This document shows positions 57,562 through 63,798 of a stretch of DNA of 63,798 nt, in pieces. Source of the stretch: an uncultured Ignavibacterium sp. Lineage in GTDB: Bacteria; Bacteroidota; Ignavibacteria; Ignavibacteriales; Ignavibacteriaceae. Every line of letters starts with the position of its first letter. Positions within the stretch are counted from its first letter, which is position 1. The position numbers and the translations under genes were made by a program. The stretch covers positions 1-63,798 of the forward strand of contig CALEBT010000025.1 in the NCBI GenBank assembly GCA_937942875.1, in the 5' to 3' direction. The notes beneath the pieces were generated by a model. It had not been told where the DNA came from, did no database searches, and worked only from the letters and a program-made list of their open reading frames with translations.

Positions 57562-59076
57562 TTAATCCCTATCTTCAACAAACATAGTCATCACTCCTCC
57601 AATAATCATTGAAAACCCACCAAGAATAAGAGCATAAATAGCTTCTCCACCGAATAAGTTCTTTACGAAAAATCCAAGTATTGCAGCCGCAGTAATTTGA
57701 GGAATCACAATAAAAAAGTTGAAAATTCCCATATAAACTCCCATCTTTTCTGCGGGAAGTGAACCAGTTAAAATTGCATAAGGCATTGCAAGAATTGAAG
57801 CCCAGGCGAGCCCGATACCTAATTCTGATAATAAAAGCAACTGAGGATCTTTGATGAAATAAAATGAAATAAGTGAAATCCCACCAACCAACAAACTTAA
57901 AAGATGAACAGATTTTCTATTGGTTTTCTTTGCAAGCCAGATAATGAAGAATGCCATAATAGCTGCAAAACCATTATAAACAGACATTAACACTCCAACC
58001 CAATCAGCCCCTTGATTATACAATTGACTTGTTGGATCATCAGCTCCGTAAATATGTCTCGTTACAGCTGGAGTAGTATAAATCCACATTGCAAATAAAG
58101 CGAACCAACTGAAGAATTGTACGATTGCAAGTTGTTTCATTGTCTTTGGCATTTGATATAAATCAGATAAAATAGATACTAAACTATTATTATAATTACC
58201 TGATTTCGAAATAAAAGATGAAGCAATTTGAAGTAAACCAAAAATCAAAGAGCCAATAAAAAGTACATATAATCCAAAATCATCTTCATTTAATAGATAA
58301 TGAAGAATAAAAGTACCAATCAAACCAATTAAACACCATACAACTCCAAATTTCAGAAATCTCTGGTTTGCAATTATTGAACTAACTTTGATAGAGTTTA
58401 GCTCCTTTACATCTCCCTGAGAATATCTTTTTAATTCTTCCGGAGAATATTCCTTGGATGAAATAACCGTCCAAAGCACCGCTAATAAAAAAACAGCTCC
58501 ACCAATATAAAATGAGAATTTAACTGATTGAGGAATTTCACCTTCGGGGGCTATGTTAGTAATCCCGAACCAATTTGTCAGCATATAAGGTAAAGCCGAC
58601 GCAATTACAGCTCCAGTGCCAATAAAAAAACTTTGCATCGAAAAACCTAAAGTACGTTGTTCAGATGGCAGCATATCTCCGACGAAAGCCCTGAAAGGTT
58701 CCATAGATATATTTATAGAGGCGTCCATAATCCAAAGCATTCCTGCAGCAATCCATAAAGTTGGCGAGTTCGGCATAAAAACTATTGCTAAAGATGCCAA
58801 TATTGCTCCGACAAGAAAGAAAGGCCTTCTTCTTCCTAATCTGTTCCAGGTCTTATCACTTAGGTGACCAACAATGGGTTGTACAATCAACCCTGTTACA
58901 GGGGCTGCAATCCACAATAATGGAATGGTTTCGAGGTTTGCTCCAAGTGTTTCAAAAATCCTACTCACGTTTGCATTTTGAAGAGCAAATCCAAATTGAA
59001 TTCCTAAAAATCCAAAACTCATATTCCATATTTGCCAGAAGGACAATTGCGGTTTTTTCATTCCAAAACCTTTCAT
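57562..59076 (-). CDS. MFS transporter of the sugar-type (SLC45/GPH-like) group
   Basis: This protein of up to 504 residues has twelve membrane helices. It opens PQLSFWQIWNMSFGFLGIQF, then has GHLSDKTWNRLGRRRPFFLVGA, the MFS loop motif found in sucrose/maltose carriers of the SLC45-like group, and EPFRAFVGDMLPSEQRTLGF. It probably imports a disaccharide with protons or sodium. An ATG five codons inside (59059-59061) has AAAGG at better spacing and may be the real start. No sugar hydrolase is adjacent. Confidence 0.88.
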   Translation of the reverse strand: MKGFGMKKPQLSFWQIWNMSFGFLGIQFGFALQNANVSRIFETLGANLETIPLLWIAAPVTGLIVQPIVGHLSDKTWNRLGRRRPFFLVGAILASLAIVFMPNSPTLWIAAGMLWIMDASINISMEPFRAFVGDMLPSEQRTLGFSMQSFFIGTGAVIASALPYMLTNWFGITNIAPEGEIPQSVKFSFYIGGAVFLLAVLWTVISSKEYSPEELKRYSQGDVKELNSIKVSSIIANQRFLKFGVVWCLIGLIGTFILHYLLNEDDFGLYVLFIGSLIFGLLQIASSFISKSGNYNNSLVSILSDLYQMPKTMKQLAIVQFFSWFALFAMWIYTTPAVTRHIYGADDPTSQLYNQGADWVGVLMSVYNGFAAIMAFFIIWLAKKTNRKSVHLLSLLVGGISLISFYFIKDPQLLLLSELGIGLAWASILAMPYAILTGSLPAEKMGVYMGIFNFFIVIPQITAAAILGFFVKNLFGGEAIYALILGGFSMIIGGVMTMFVEDRD

Positions 59077-59178
59077 TTGATGAAACCGATAATAATTTAA
59101 TCATATCAGAAAAATAGTGTTTAATTGATAAATTAGCATATAAAATATTTTTTTGATTATTAAACAAAAGAGAATTCA

Positions 59179-59337
59179 ATGAGTAAATTATCAATCTTAT
59201 CAGAATTATGGGAGTTTCTCAAAGTCAGGAAAAAATGGTGGCTGATGCCGATAATTATTTTTCTTGTATTACTGGGTGCTTTAATAGTATTAACGCAAGG
59301 CTCTGCACTTGCTCCTTTTATTTATGCAATTTTTTAA
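59179..59337 (+). CDS. DUF5989 family small membrane protein
   Basis: A 52-residue protein. It begins MSKLSILSELWEFLKVRKKW, followed by WLMPIIIFLVLLGALIVL and ending GSALAPFIYAIF. The WEFL-x-x-RKKWWL-x-P opening, single transmembrane helix and QGSALAPFIY end are the hallmarks of DUF5989, whose members normally sit beside SxtJ-like and carbamoyltransferase genes in polysaccharide or secondary-metabolite loci. Here neither neighbour is present; the closest relevant gene is a family 2 glycosyltransferase 160 bp downstream. The start follows AAAAGAGAATTCA. Confidence 0.85.
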   Translation: MSKLSILSELWEFLKVRKKWWLMPIIIFLVLLGALIVLTQGSALAPFIYAIF

Positions 59338-59424
59338 ATAAAGAAAAAAAATAGAATAAGAATTTTGGTACCTCAGAGACCTCCAAAAGCTGAAGATAGT
59401 CCCAAAACTTATAGTAAAAGATAG
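59338..59424 (+). other. Open stretch in the same frame directly after the DUF5989 stop
   Basis: After the TAA at 59335-59337 the same frame stays open for 28 codons to a TAG at 59422-59424. It encodes a basic, proline-containing tail with ILVPQRPPKAEDSPKTYSKR. No ATG or ribosome-binding site is seen. It could be a decayed extra gene or chance. Confidence 0.35.
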
Positions 59425-59500
59425 GCGAGTGACTAAGAAGAACATTGAAAGGGAAAATGATAATAATGAATAATTTATAATTTATAATTAAGAATTTATA

Positions 59501-60310
59501 ATGATTAAAACGTCAATTATTATTTCATTTTATAATAAGATTGAGTACTTAAAACTCGTATTGGCAGGATTTGAGATTCAATCTGAAAACGATTTTGAAA
59601 TAATTATTGCAGATGATGGGTCGAATCAACAGGTTCTGAGTGAAATTCAAAAAAAAATTTCTTCTTACTCTTTCAGAATAAAACATATTTGGCAGGAAGA
59701 TAAAGGTTTCAGAAAAAATAAAATTTTGAATAAAGCAATATTGGCTTCTGAATCTGAATACCTGATTTTTATTGATGGGGATTGTGTCCCTCATTCACAT
59801 TTTATTGAAGGTCATTTGTCAAATGCTGAGACTAATAAAATTCTTACTGGCAGACGAGTTAATCTATCGGAAAAGTTGACAAACCAATTGGATGAACAAA
59901 AAATCAAGCAAAAAATTCTTGAGAAGAAGTTTTATAAACTGATTTTCGATGGAATAATTGGAGAATCCGTCGATGTTGAAAAAGGAGTTTATATTAAAAA
60001 CAAAAATCTGCTGCAATTTCTCAACCGAAAAGAAAGAGGATTATTAGGCTGCAATTTTTCATTGTTTAAGCAAGATCTTCTGGACATAAACGGTTTTGAT
60101 GAAAGATATGAAGCCCCATCAATTGGAGAAGATTCAGATATTCAATTCAGATTAGAACTTGTGGGTAAAAAAATCAAATCAGTAAATCATATTGCAATTC
60201 AATATCATCTTTATCATAAACTTCAAGAAAGACCGCAGAAGAATTTAGATTTATTCGAAGAAGTTAAAAGAAAACCAATCCATTTTACTCCCTTCGGTCT
60301 TAATAAATAA
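59501..60310 (+). CDS. Family 2 glycosyltransferase
   Basis: This 269-residue protein has a GT-A fold: TSIIISFYNKIEYLKLVLAG, IIADDGSNQQ, the DxD-like EYLIFIDGDCVPHSHFIEGH, and a C-terminal galactosyltransferase-type region (LLGCNFSLFKQDLLDINGFD followed by APSIGEDSDIQFRLE). It adds a sugar to a lipid or protein acceptor at the cytoplasmic face; donor and acceptor are unknown. An AT-rich stretch with repeated TTATAATT precedes it. It may belong with surface polysaccharide synthesis. Confidence 0.88.
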   Translation: MIKTSIIISFYNKIEYLKLVLAGFEIQSENDFEIIIADDGSNQQVLSEIQKKISSYSFRIKHIWQEDKGFRKNKILNKAILASESEYLIFIDGDCVPHSHFIEGHLSNAETNKILTGRRVNLSEKLTNQLDEQKIKQKILEKKFYKLIFDGIIGESVDVEKGVYIKNKNLLQFLNRKERGLLGCNFSLFKQDLLDINGFDERYEAPSIGEDSDIQFRLELVGKKIKSVNHIAIQYHLYHKLQERPQKNLDLFEEVKRKPIHFTPFGLNK

Positions 60311-60369
60311 GTTAAAACAGTAATTTATCCGTAAAACTTTAGGTTAATCTTAAAATAATCCTAAAAAAA

Positions 60370-60400
60370 TTTGGTATTTAAACTTTTCCTCCTATATTTG
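60370..60400 (+). promoter_or_regulatory. Bacteroidetes-type promoter for the Lrp-glnA unit
   Basis: TTTG at 60370-60373 and TATATTTG at 60393-60400 are separated by 19 bp, matching the Bacteroidetes housekeeping consensus (-33 TTTG, -7 TAnnTTTG). The -7 box is 23 bp before the likely ATG of the Lrp-type regulator. Confidence 0.6.
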
Positions 60401-60423
60401 CCCCCAACATTTTGGGAAAAAAT

Positions 60424-60870
60424 ATGATTGATGAAATTGATATAAAAATATTGCGAATTCTTCAAAAGGAAGGCAGAGCCAAATTAAATGAATTAGCTGA
60501 CTCAGTAAATCTTACAGTGCCATCTGTGAGTGAAAGGTTGCATAAATTAGAAAGCAAAGGTTATATAAAGGGTTATTATGCCAAGTTAGATAGAAAATTA
60601 TTTGGGAATGATATAACTGTTTTTATTCATGTAATTATGGACTCTTCGAAACATTACAAGAATTTAATATCAAAAGTTGAAAAAATTCCTGAAATACTTG
60701 AATGTCACGCAATTCTTGGAGAAGGCTCTCATTTACTTAAGGCAGTTGTTAAGAATACAGAAGCATTGGAAAAACTTTTAAGCGAAATACAGACCTGGCC
60801 GGGTGTTATTGCAACAAAAACAACTTACGTTTTGTCCACTGTGAAAGAAACTTTTGAAATTAAGATTTGA
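60424..60870 (+). CDS. Lrp/AsnC-family transcriptional regulator
   Basis: The ATG at 60424 is preferred over an in-frame TTG at 60412, giving 148 residues. It starts MIDEIDIKILRILQKEGRAK with the family's helix-turn-helix (LNELADSVNLTVPSVSERLH) and ends with a ligand-binding RAM domain (ECHAILGEGSHLLKAVVKNT). It probably senses an amino acid and controls nitrogen metabolism; glnA starts 53 bp downstream on the same strand, which makes glnA a likely target or operon partner. Confidence 0.93.
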   Translation: MIDEIDIKILRILQKEGRAKLNELADSVNLTVPSVSERLHKLESKGYIKGYYAKLDRKLFGNDITVFIHVIMDSSKHYKNLISKVEKIPEILECHAILGEGSHLLKAVVKNTEALEKLLSEIQTWPGVIATKTTYVLSTVKETFEIKI

Positions 60871-60923
60871 AAATAACTATCAATTAACTATAACTAATAA
60901 TTATTAACCAATTTAGGAGGTAT

Positions 60924-62354
60924 ATGTCAAAATCTGATAATGGAGCAATCGAAAAAGTGCTCGGGTATATAAAGGACAACAAAATCCAGTTTGTTGATTT
61001 GAAGTTTATGGATTTCCCGGGTCAATGGCAGCATTTTACGGTGCCTGTTTCTCAGTTCGATGAATCATCATTTGAGAATGGATTTGGATTCGACGCTTCT
61101 TCAATTCGTGGTTGGAAAGCAATAAACGAAAGTGATATGCTTATTATTCCTGACCCGGCAACAATGTTTCTTGATCCCTTTATAAAAGCCCCGACAATTT
61201 CACTTATTTGTGATGTTTACGAACCAGCTACAATGGAAAAATACACTCGCTGCCCTCGGAATATCTCTCAAAAAGCTGAAGCTTACTTAATCTCAACGGG
61301 AATTGGCGATACAAGTTATTTCGGTCCGGAAGCAGAATTCTTTGTATTTGATGATGTACGTTATGAGTCCAAACCAAATGGAAGTTTTTATTCAGTTGAT
61401 TCTATAGAAGGGAGGTGGAATTCTGGTAGGGATGAAAATCCTAATCTTGGATATAAACCTAGATATAAAGAAGGATATTTTCCCGTTCCACCAACTGATT
61501 CATTAGTGGATTTACGTAATGAAATGGTGAATAATTTAATTAACTGCGGAATAGATGTTGAAGCGCAACATCACGAAGTTGCTAGTGGAGGGCAGTGTGA
61601 GATAGATTTAAGGTTTGCCCCACTGCTAAAGGCTGCTGACCAGTTACTTTTATTCAAATATGTTGTAAAAAATACTGCAAAAGCAAATAATAAAACCGTT
61701 ACTTATATGCCAAAGCCAATATTTGGTGATAATGGCAGTGGTATGCACGTACACACTTCAATATGGAAAAAAGGTAAACCATTGTTTGCTGGAACTGGTT
61801 ATGCTGGTTTGAGTGAAACTGCTCTTTATTTTATTGGTGGATTACTAAAACACGCAGCAAGCCTTTTAGCATTTACAAATCCCACAACTAATTCTTATAA
61901 AAGATTAGTTCCTGGTTTTGAAGCTCCTGTTAATCTTGCATACTCGCAGAGAAATCGTAGTGCATCAATAAGAATTCCAATGTATTCATCTTCACCAAAT
62001 TCAAAAAGAATTGAATTCAGATGTCCTGACCCTTCAGCAAATCCTTATTTAGCCTTCTCTGCAATCTTAATGGCTGGTCTGGACGGAATAATTAATAAAA
62101 TTGATCCGGGTGAACCATTAGATAAAGATATCTATGATTTGCCACCAGAAGAATTAAAGAATGTCCCTTCAACTCCGGGTTCGCTTGAAGAAGCTTTGAA
62201 AGCGTTAGCTAAAGACCACGATTATTTATTAAAAGGAGATGTTTTTACGGAAGATGTAATTGAAACATGGATCAAGTATAAAATGGATAAAGAAGTAAAA
62301 CCTATGGCTCTTCAACCACATCCTTATGAATTCTCACTATACTATGATGTTTAG
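60924..62354 (+). CDS. glnA: Glutamine synthetase, type I
   Basis: This 476-residue enzyme makes glutamine from glutamate, ammonia and ATP. The beta-grasp domain is followed by catalytic segments [48 protein letters not shown] and the [14 protein letters not shown]/glutamate loop. The C-terminal motif [10 protein letters not shown] contains the tyrosine that is adenylylated in GSI-beta enzymes, so adenylylation control is possible if GlnE is present elsewhere. A strong AGGAGG precedes the ATG. The upstream Lrp-type gene suggests regulation by amino-acid supply. Confidence 0.97.
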   Translation: MSKSDNGAIEKVLGYIKDNKIQFVDLKFMDFPGQWQHFTVPVSQFDESSFENGFGFDASSIRGWKAINESDMLIIPDPATMFLDPFIKAPTISLICDVYEPATMEKYTRCPRNISQKAEAYLISTGIGDTSYFGPEAEFFVFDDVRYESKPNGSFYSVDSIEGRWNSGRDENPNLGYKPRYKEGYFPVPPTDSLVDLRNEMVNNLINCGIDVEAQHHEVASGGQCEIDLRFAPLLKAADQLLLFKYVVKNTAKANNKTVTYMPKPIFGDNGSGMHVHTSIWKKGKPLFAGTGYAGLSETALYFIGGLLKHAASLLAFTNPTTNSYKRLVPGFEAPVNLAYSQRNRSASIRIPMYSSSPNSKRIEFRCPDPSANPYLAFSAILMAGLDGIINKIDPGEPLDKDIYDLPPEELKNVPSTPGSLEEALKALAKDHDYLLKGDVFTEDVIETWIKYKMDKEVKPMALQPHPYEFSLYYDV

Positions 62355-62367
62355 TCTCTAGTTCTCA

Positions 62368-62401
62368 AGCTGTTTCAAATTATGCACGATTTGAAACAGC
62401 T
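62368..62401 (+). terminator. Stem-loop terminator candidate after glnA
   Basis: AGCTGTTTCAAAT (62368-62380) and ATTTGAAACAGCT (62389-62401) form a perfect 13-bp stem with an 8-base loop, 14 bp after the glnA stop. The following sequence lacks a clear T-run. Confidence 0.65.
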
Positions 62402-62485
62402 CTCATTAAAATTGAATGATTAATCAATTTGACTTGTTGTTAAAAAAACAGAAGATTATTTTTCTAACAAAAAAAAGAGGTTATT

Positions 62486-63028
62486 ATGTTAATGGTTCAG
62501 GATGTGGATTTAACCCCCAACCCACACGCATTAAAATTCATTCTCAACGAAAAATTATTAAATTACGAAACAAGACAATATTCAAGTAAAACAGAAGCTG
62601 AAATTGACCCTTTTGCAAAGGCAATCTTTGATATACCTGGTGTAGTTTCTGTATTTTATATGGACAAATTTGTAACCATCGAAAAGTCGAAAGATGCAAA
62701 CTGGGGATCAATTCAGAGACCTTTCATAAATCTTTTGAAGGATTTTGATAAAAATCTTATCCCAGCCGAAAAAGAACTGTCAGTTACAGAAAAAGAGAGC
62801 AATGAACTTTTAATGAAAGTAAATGAATTACTTGATCAGAAAGTTCGCCCTGCTTTAGCAGGTGACGGAGGCGGTCTTGAAGTACTTGGTATTGAAGGAA
62901 TGACAATAAAAATAAGGTACCAGGGTGCTTGTGGTAGCTGCCCAAGTTCAATTAGTGGTACTTTAATGGCAATTGAAGGATTATTAAAAAGAGATATTCA
63001 TCCGGCAATTCAGGTTATTCCTGCGTAA
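62486..63028 (+). CDS. Nfu-type iron-sulfur cluster carrier protein
   Basis: This 180-residue protein has an N-terminal Nfu domain (NPHALKFILNEKLLNYETRQ, FDIPGVVSVFYMDKFVTIEK) and a C-terminal NifU-like domain (VRPALAGDGGGLEVLGIEGM) with the cluster-binding motif YQGACGSCPSS (CxxC). It transfers 4Fe-4S clusters to target enzymes in the cytoplasm. The order matches eukaryotic NFU1-like and many bacterial Nfu proteins rather than E. coli NfuA. It starts after AAGAGG; ogt follows by 4 bp. Confidence 0.92.
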   Translation: MLMVQDVDLTPNPHALKFILNEKLLNYETRQYSSKTEAEIDPFAKAIFDIPGVVSVFYMDKFVTIEKSKDANWGSIQRPFINLLKDFDKNLIPAEKELSVTEKESNELLMKVNELLDQKVRPALAGDGGGLEVLGIEGMTIKIRYQGACGSCPSSISGTLMAIEGLLKRDIHPAIQVIPA

Positions 63029-63032
63029 TTCT

Positions 63033-63647
63033 ATGTCCTTGAAAAGTTTTACAACCTTTCAGCTTAATGAGATTGATTTTTTCTTGATTAGTGAGGATAA
63101 TAAAATTATTAAAATCGGGATGAATGAAGAACTACCTGATGAGCATATGATGGTTTATAAAACTTTGAAGGATAAAATATTTAAAACATGTTATCTACAA
63201 CTGTATGAATTCTTTTTCAAAGGAAGAAAGAATTTTGATATAAGCTTTAAATTGATTGGTACTGATTTTCAAAAAAAAGTTTGGAAATCTTTATCAAAAA
63301 TTCCTTATGGAGCGACTGTTTCTTACCAGGAAATTGCAAGAAAAATTAAAAATCCAAAAGCTGTGAGAGCTGTAGGATTAGCTAATAAATCGAATCCTTT
63401 ACCTATAATTATTCCTTGTCATAGGGTAATAGGTAAAAACGGAAAACTAGTTGGTTATAGCGGAGGGCTTGAATTAAAAGCTAAATTATTGAATTTGGAA
63501 AGAGAGAATATTAAGGTTAAAAAAAGGGGCTGTCTAAAAAGAGGTAAAAAGTCATTGCGAACGAGTCTTCGAGTGAAGCAATCTTTATCTTTTAATTCAA
63601 AAATGAGATCACTTCACTTCGTTCGTGATGACAAAATTACTTTTTAG
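63033..63647 (+). CDS. ogt: Methylated-DNA-protein-cysteine methyltransferase with repeat-derived C-terminus
   Basis: This 204-residue protein repairs O6-alkylguanine by moving the alkyl group to its own Cys129 in IIIPCHRVIG. The helix-turn-helix (VSYQEIARKIKNPKAVRAVG) and the end of the domain (GYSGGLELKAKLLNLE) are intact. From about residue 165 the frame runs into an inverted-repeat element, which encodes the last ~40 residues and the stop codon (63645-63647, inside the right repeat). Removing the element gives a stop three codons later, that is a protein of about 167 residues, normal for the family. The active domain should be unaffected. Confidence 0.9.
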   Translation: MSLKSFTTFQLNEIDFFLISEDNKIIKIGMNEELPDEHMMVYKTLKDKIFKTCYLQLYEFFFKGRKNFDISFKLIGTDFQKKVWKSLSKIPYGATVSYQEIARKIKNPKAVRAVGLANKSNPLPIIIPCHRVIGKNGKLVGYSGGLELKAKLLNLERENIKVKKRGCLKRGKKSLRTSLRVKQSLSFNSKMRSLHFVRDDKITF

Positions 63648-63655
63648 ACAACCCC
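63526..63655. mobile_element. 130-bp MITE-like element with the same ends as the one at 15023
   Basis: The ends GGGGCTGTCTAAAAAG (63526-63541) and CTTTTTAGACAACCCC (63640-63655) are inverted copies with one mismatch and match the ends of the 98-bp element at 15023-15120. The interior holds a second, imperfect palindrome (GTCATTGCGAACGA near the left, TCGTTCGTGATGAC near the right), a type of dispersed repeat seen in other bacteria. No clear target duplication is visible in the A-rich flanks. Confidence 0.7.
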
Positions 63656-63676
63656 ACAAAAATTAAAGAAGAAAAA

Positions 63677-63798
63677 CTATTTTATTTCAGTTATTTTGCT
63701 TATATCTGATAATTTCACGAATCGCTCATTGAATTTAAAAGTTCCTTTATCAGTTCTAATAGATTTTACCACTTTCACCATTGTGAAATCCTGTTTCT
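63677..63798 (-). CDS. C-terminal end of an unidentified protein (cut by window edge)
   Basis: The minus strand reads 39 codons, ending in a TAG at 63677-63679, with FKFNERFVKLSDISKITEIK at the C-terminus. The rest lies outside the window. It could alternatively start at the internal ATG giving 34 residues. No family is recognised. Confidence 0.4.
   Translation of the reverse strand, partial: KQDFTMVKVVKSIRTDKGTFKFNERFVKLSDISKITEIK

Noticed and set aside
59430-59500. Possible origin or regulatory repeat upstream of the glycosyltransferase
   Set aside because: It is a short AT-rich run with partial TTATAATT repetition and no DnaA-box-like or palindromic sites.

Overview
The window is an AT-rich chromosomal segment from a member of the Bacteroidota/Chlorobiota/Ignavibacteriota group, most likely an Ignavibacteria-type bacterium. 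The main evidence is a type IX secretion (T9SS) background. There is a 2301-residue SprA translocon, the T9SS response regulator PorX, a PorV-like outer-membrane protein, and several secreted proteins ending in the sorting domain whose signature is NYPNPFN. One promoter also fits the Bacteroidetes-type -33 TTTG / -7 TAnnTTTG pattern. No tRNA, rRNA, CRISPR array, phage or intact insertion sequence was seen. Apart from two short repeat insertions this looks like ordinary core chromosome.

Layout. 1-4171: a cell-wall/amino-sugar salvage group, with a dipeptide epimerase and a NagB/PIG-L fusion on the minus strand and murQ divergent. 4305-15581: surface and secreted proteins, namely an FG-GAP T9SS cargo, a TonB-dependent receptor + giant secreted protein + PorV-like module, a secreted M23 peptidase, a VOC protein, and a T9SS cargo remnant interrupted by a short inverted-repeat element. 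15713-18320: OsmC protein, group II PLP decarboxylase and an SCO1-like lipoprotein. 18382-24952: zinc-ribbon protein, SLBB protein and Wzc-type tyrosine kinase, followed by hpnC-hpnD-hpnE (squalene synthesis) and a DUF985 cupin. 25110-36211: a tightly packed run sprA-porX-tsaE-tsaB-DUF1573-accD, facing birA. 37235-47671: dnaK, then a membrane acyltransferase-ruvB-M1 peptidase-alaS-radA-RRM protein series. 47770-53952 (minus strand): AI-2E-type permease, DUF885 lipoprotein, Asp-box T9SS cargo, a small membrane protein and a methyltransferase-like protein. 54079-59337: S9 peptidase, DUF1232 protein, NUDIX hydrolase, a CPY-repeat small protein, an MFS transporter and a 52-residue DUF5989 protein. 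59501-63798: family 2 glycosyltransferase, Lrp regulator and glnA, Nfu scaffold, ogt, and the end of an unidentified minus-strand gene.

How the genes fit together. The left end salvages peptidoglycan fragments: MurQ removes lactate from MurNAc-6-P, the NagB-like fusion probably handles amino sugars, and the epimerase handles L-Ala-D/L-Glu. SprA and PorX belong to the secretion route used by at least four T9SS-tagged proteins in the window. They appear cotranscribed with housekeeping genes for t6A tRNA modification and fatty-acid synthesis. BirA, convergent with accD, would biotinylate the carrier subunit of the same carboxylase. The Lrp-type regulator sits directly upstream of glutamine synthetase.

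The most unusual observations are two short elements sharing nearly identical terminal inverted repeats (GGGGCTGTCTAAAAAG). One lies at 15023-15120 in a T9SS cargo remnant, where removing it plus a TA duplication restores the reading frame exactly. The other lies at 63526-63655, where it rewrites the C-terminus and supplies the stop codon of ogt. No clearly new defence or mobile system was recognised.
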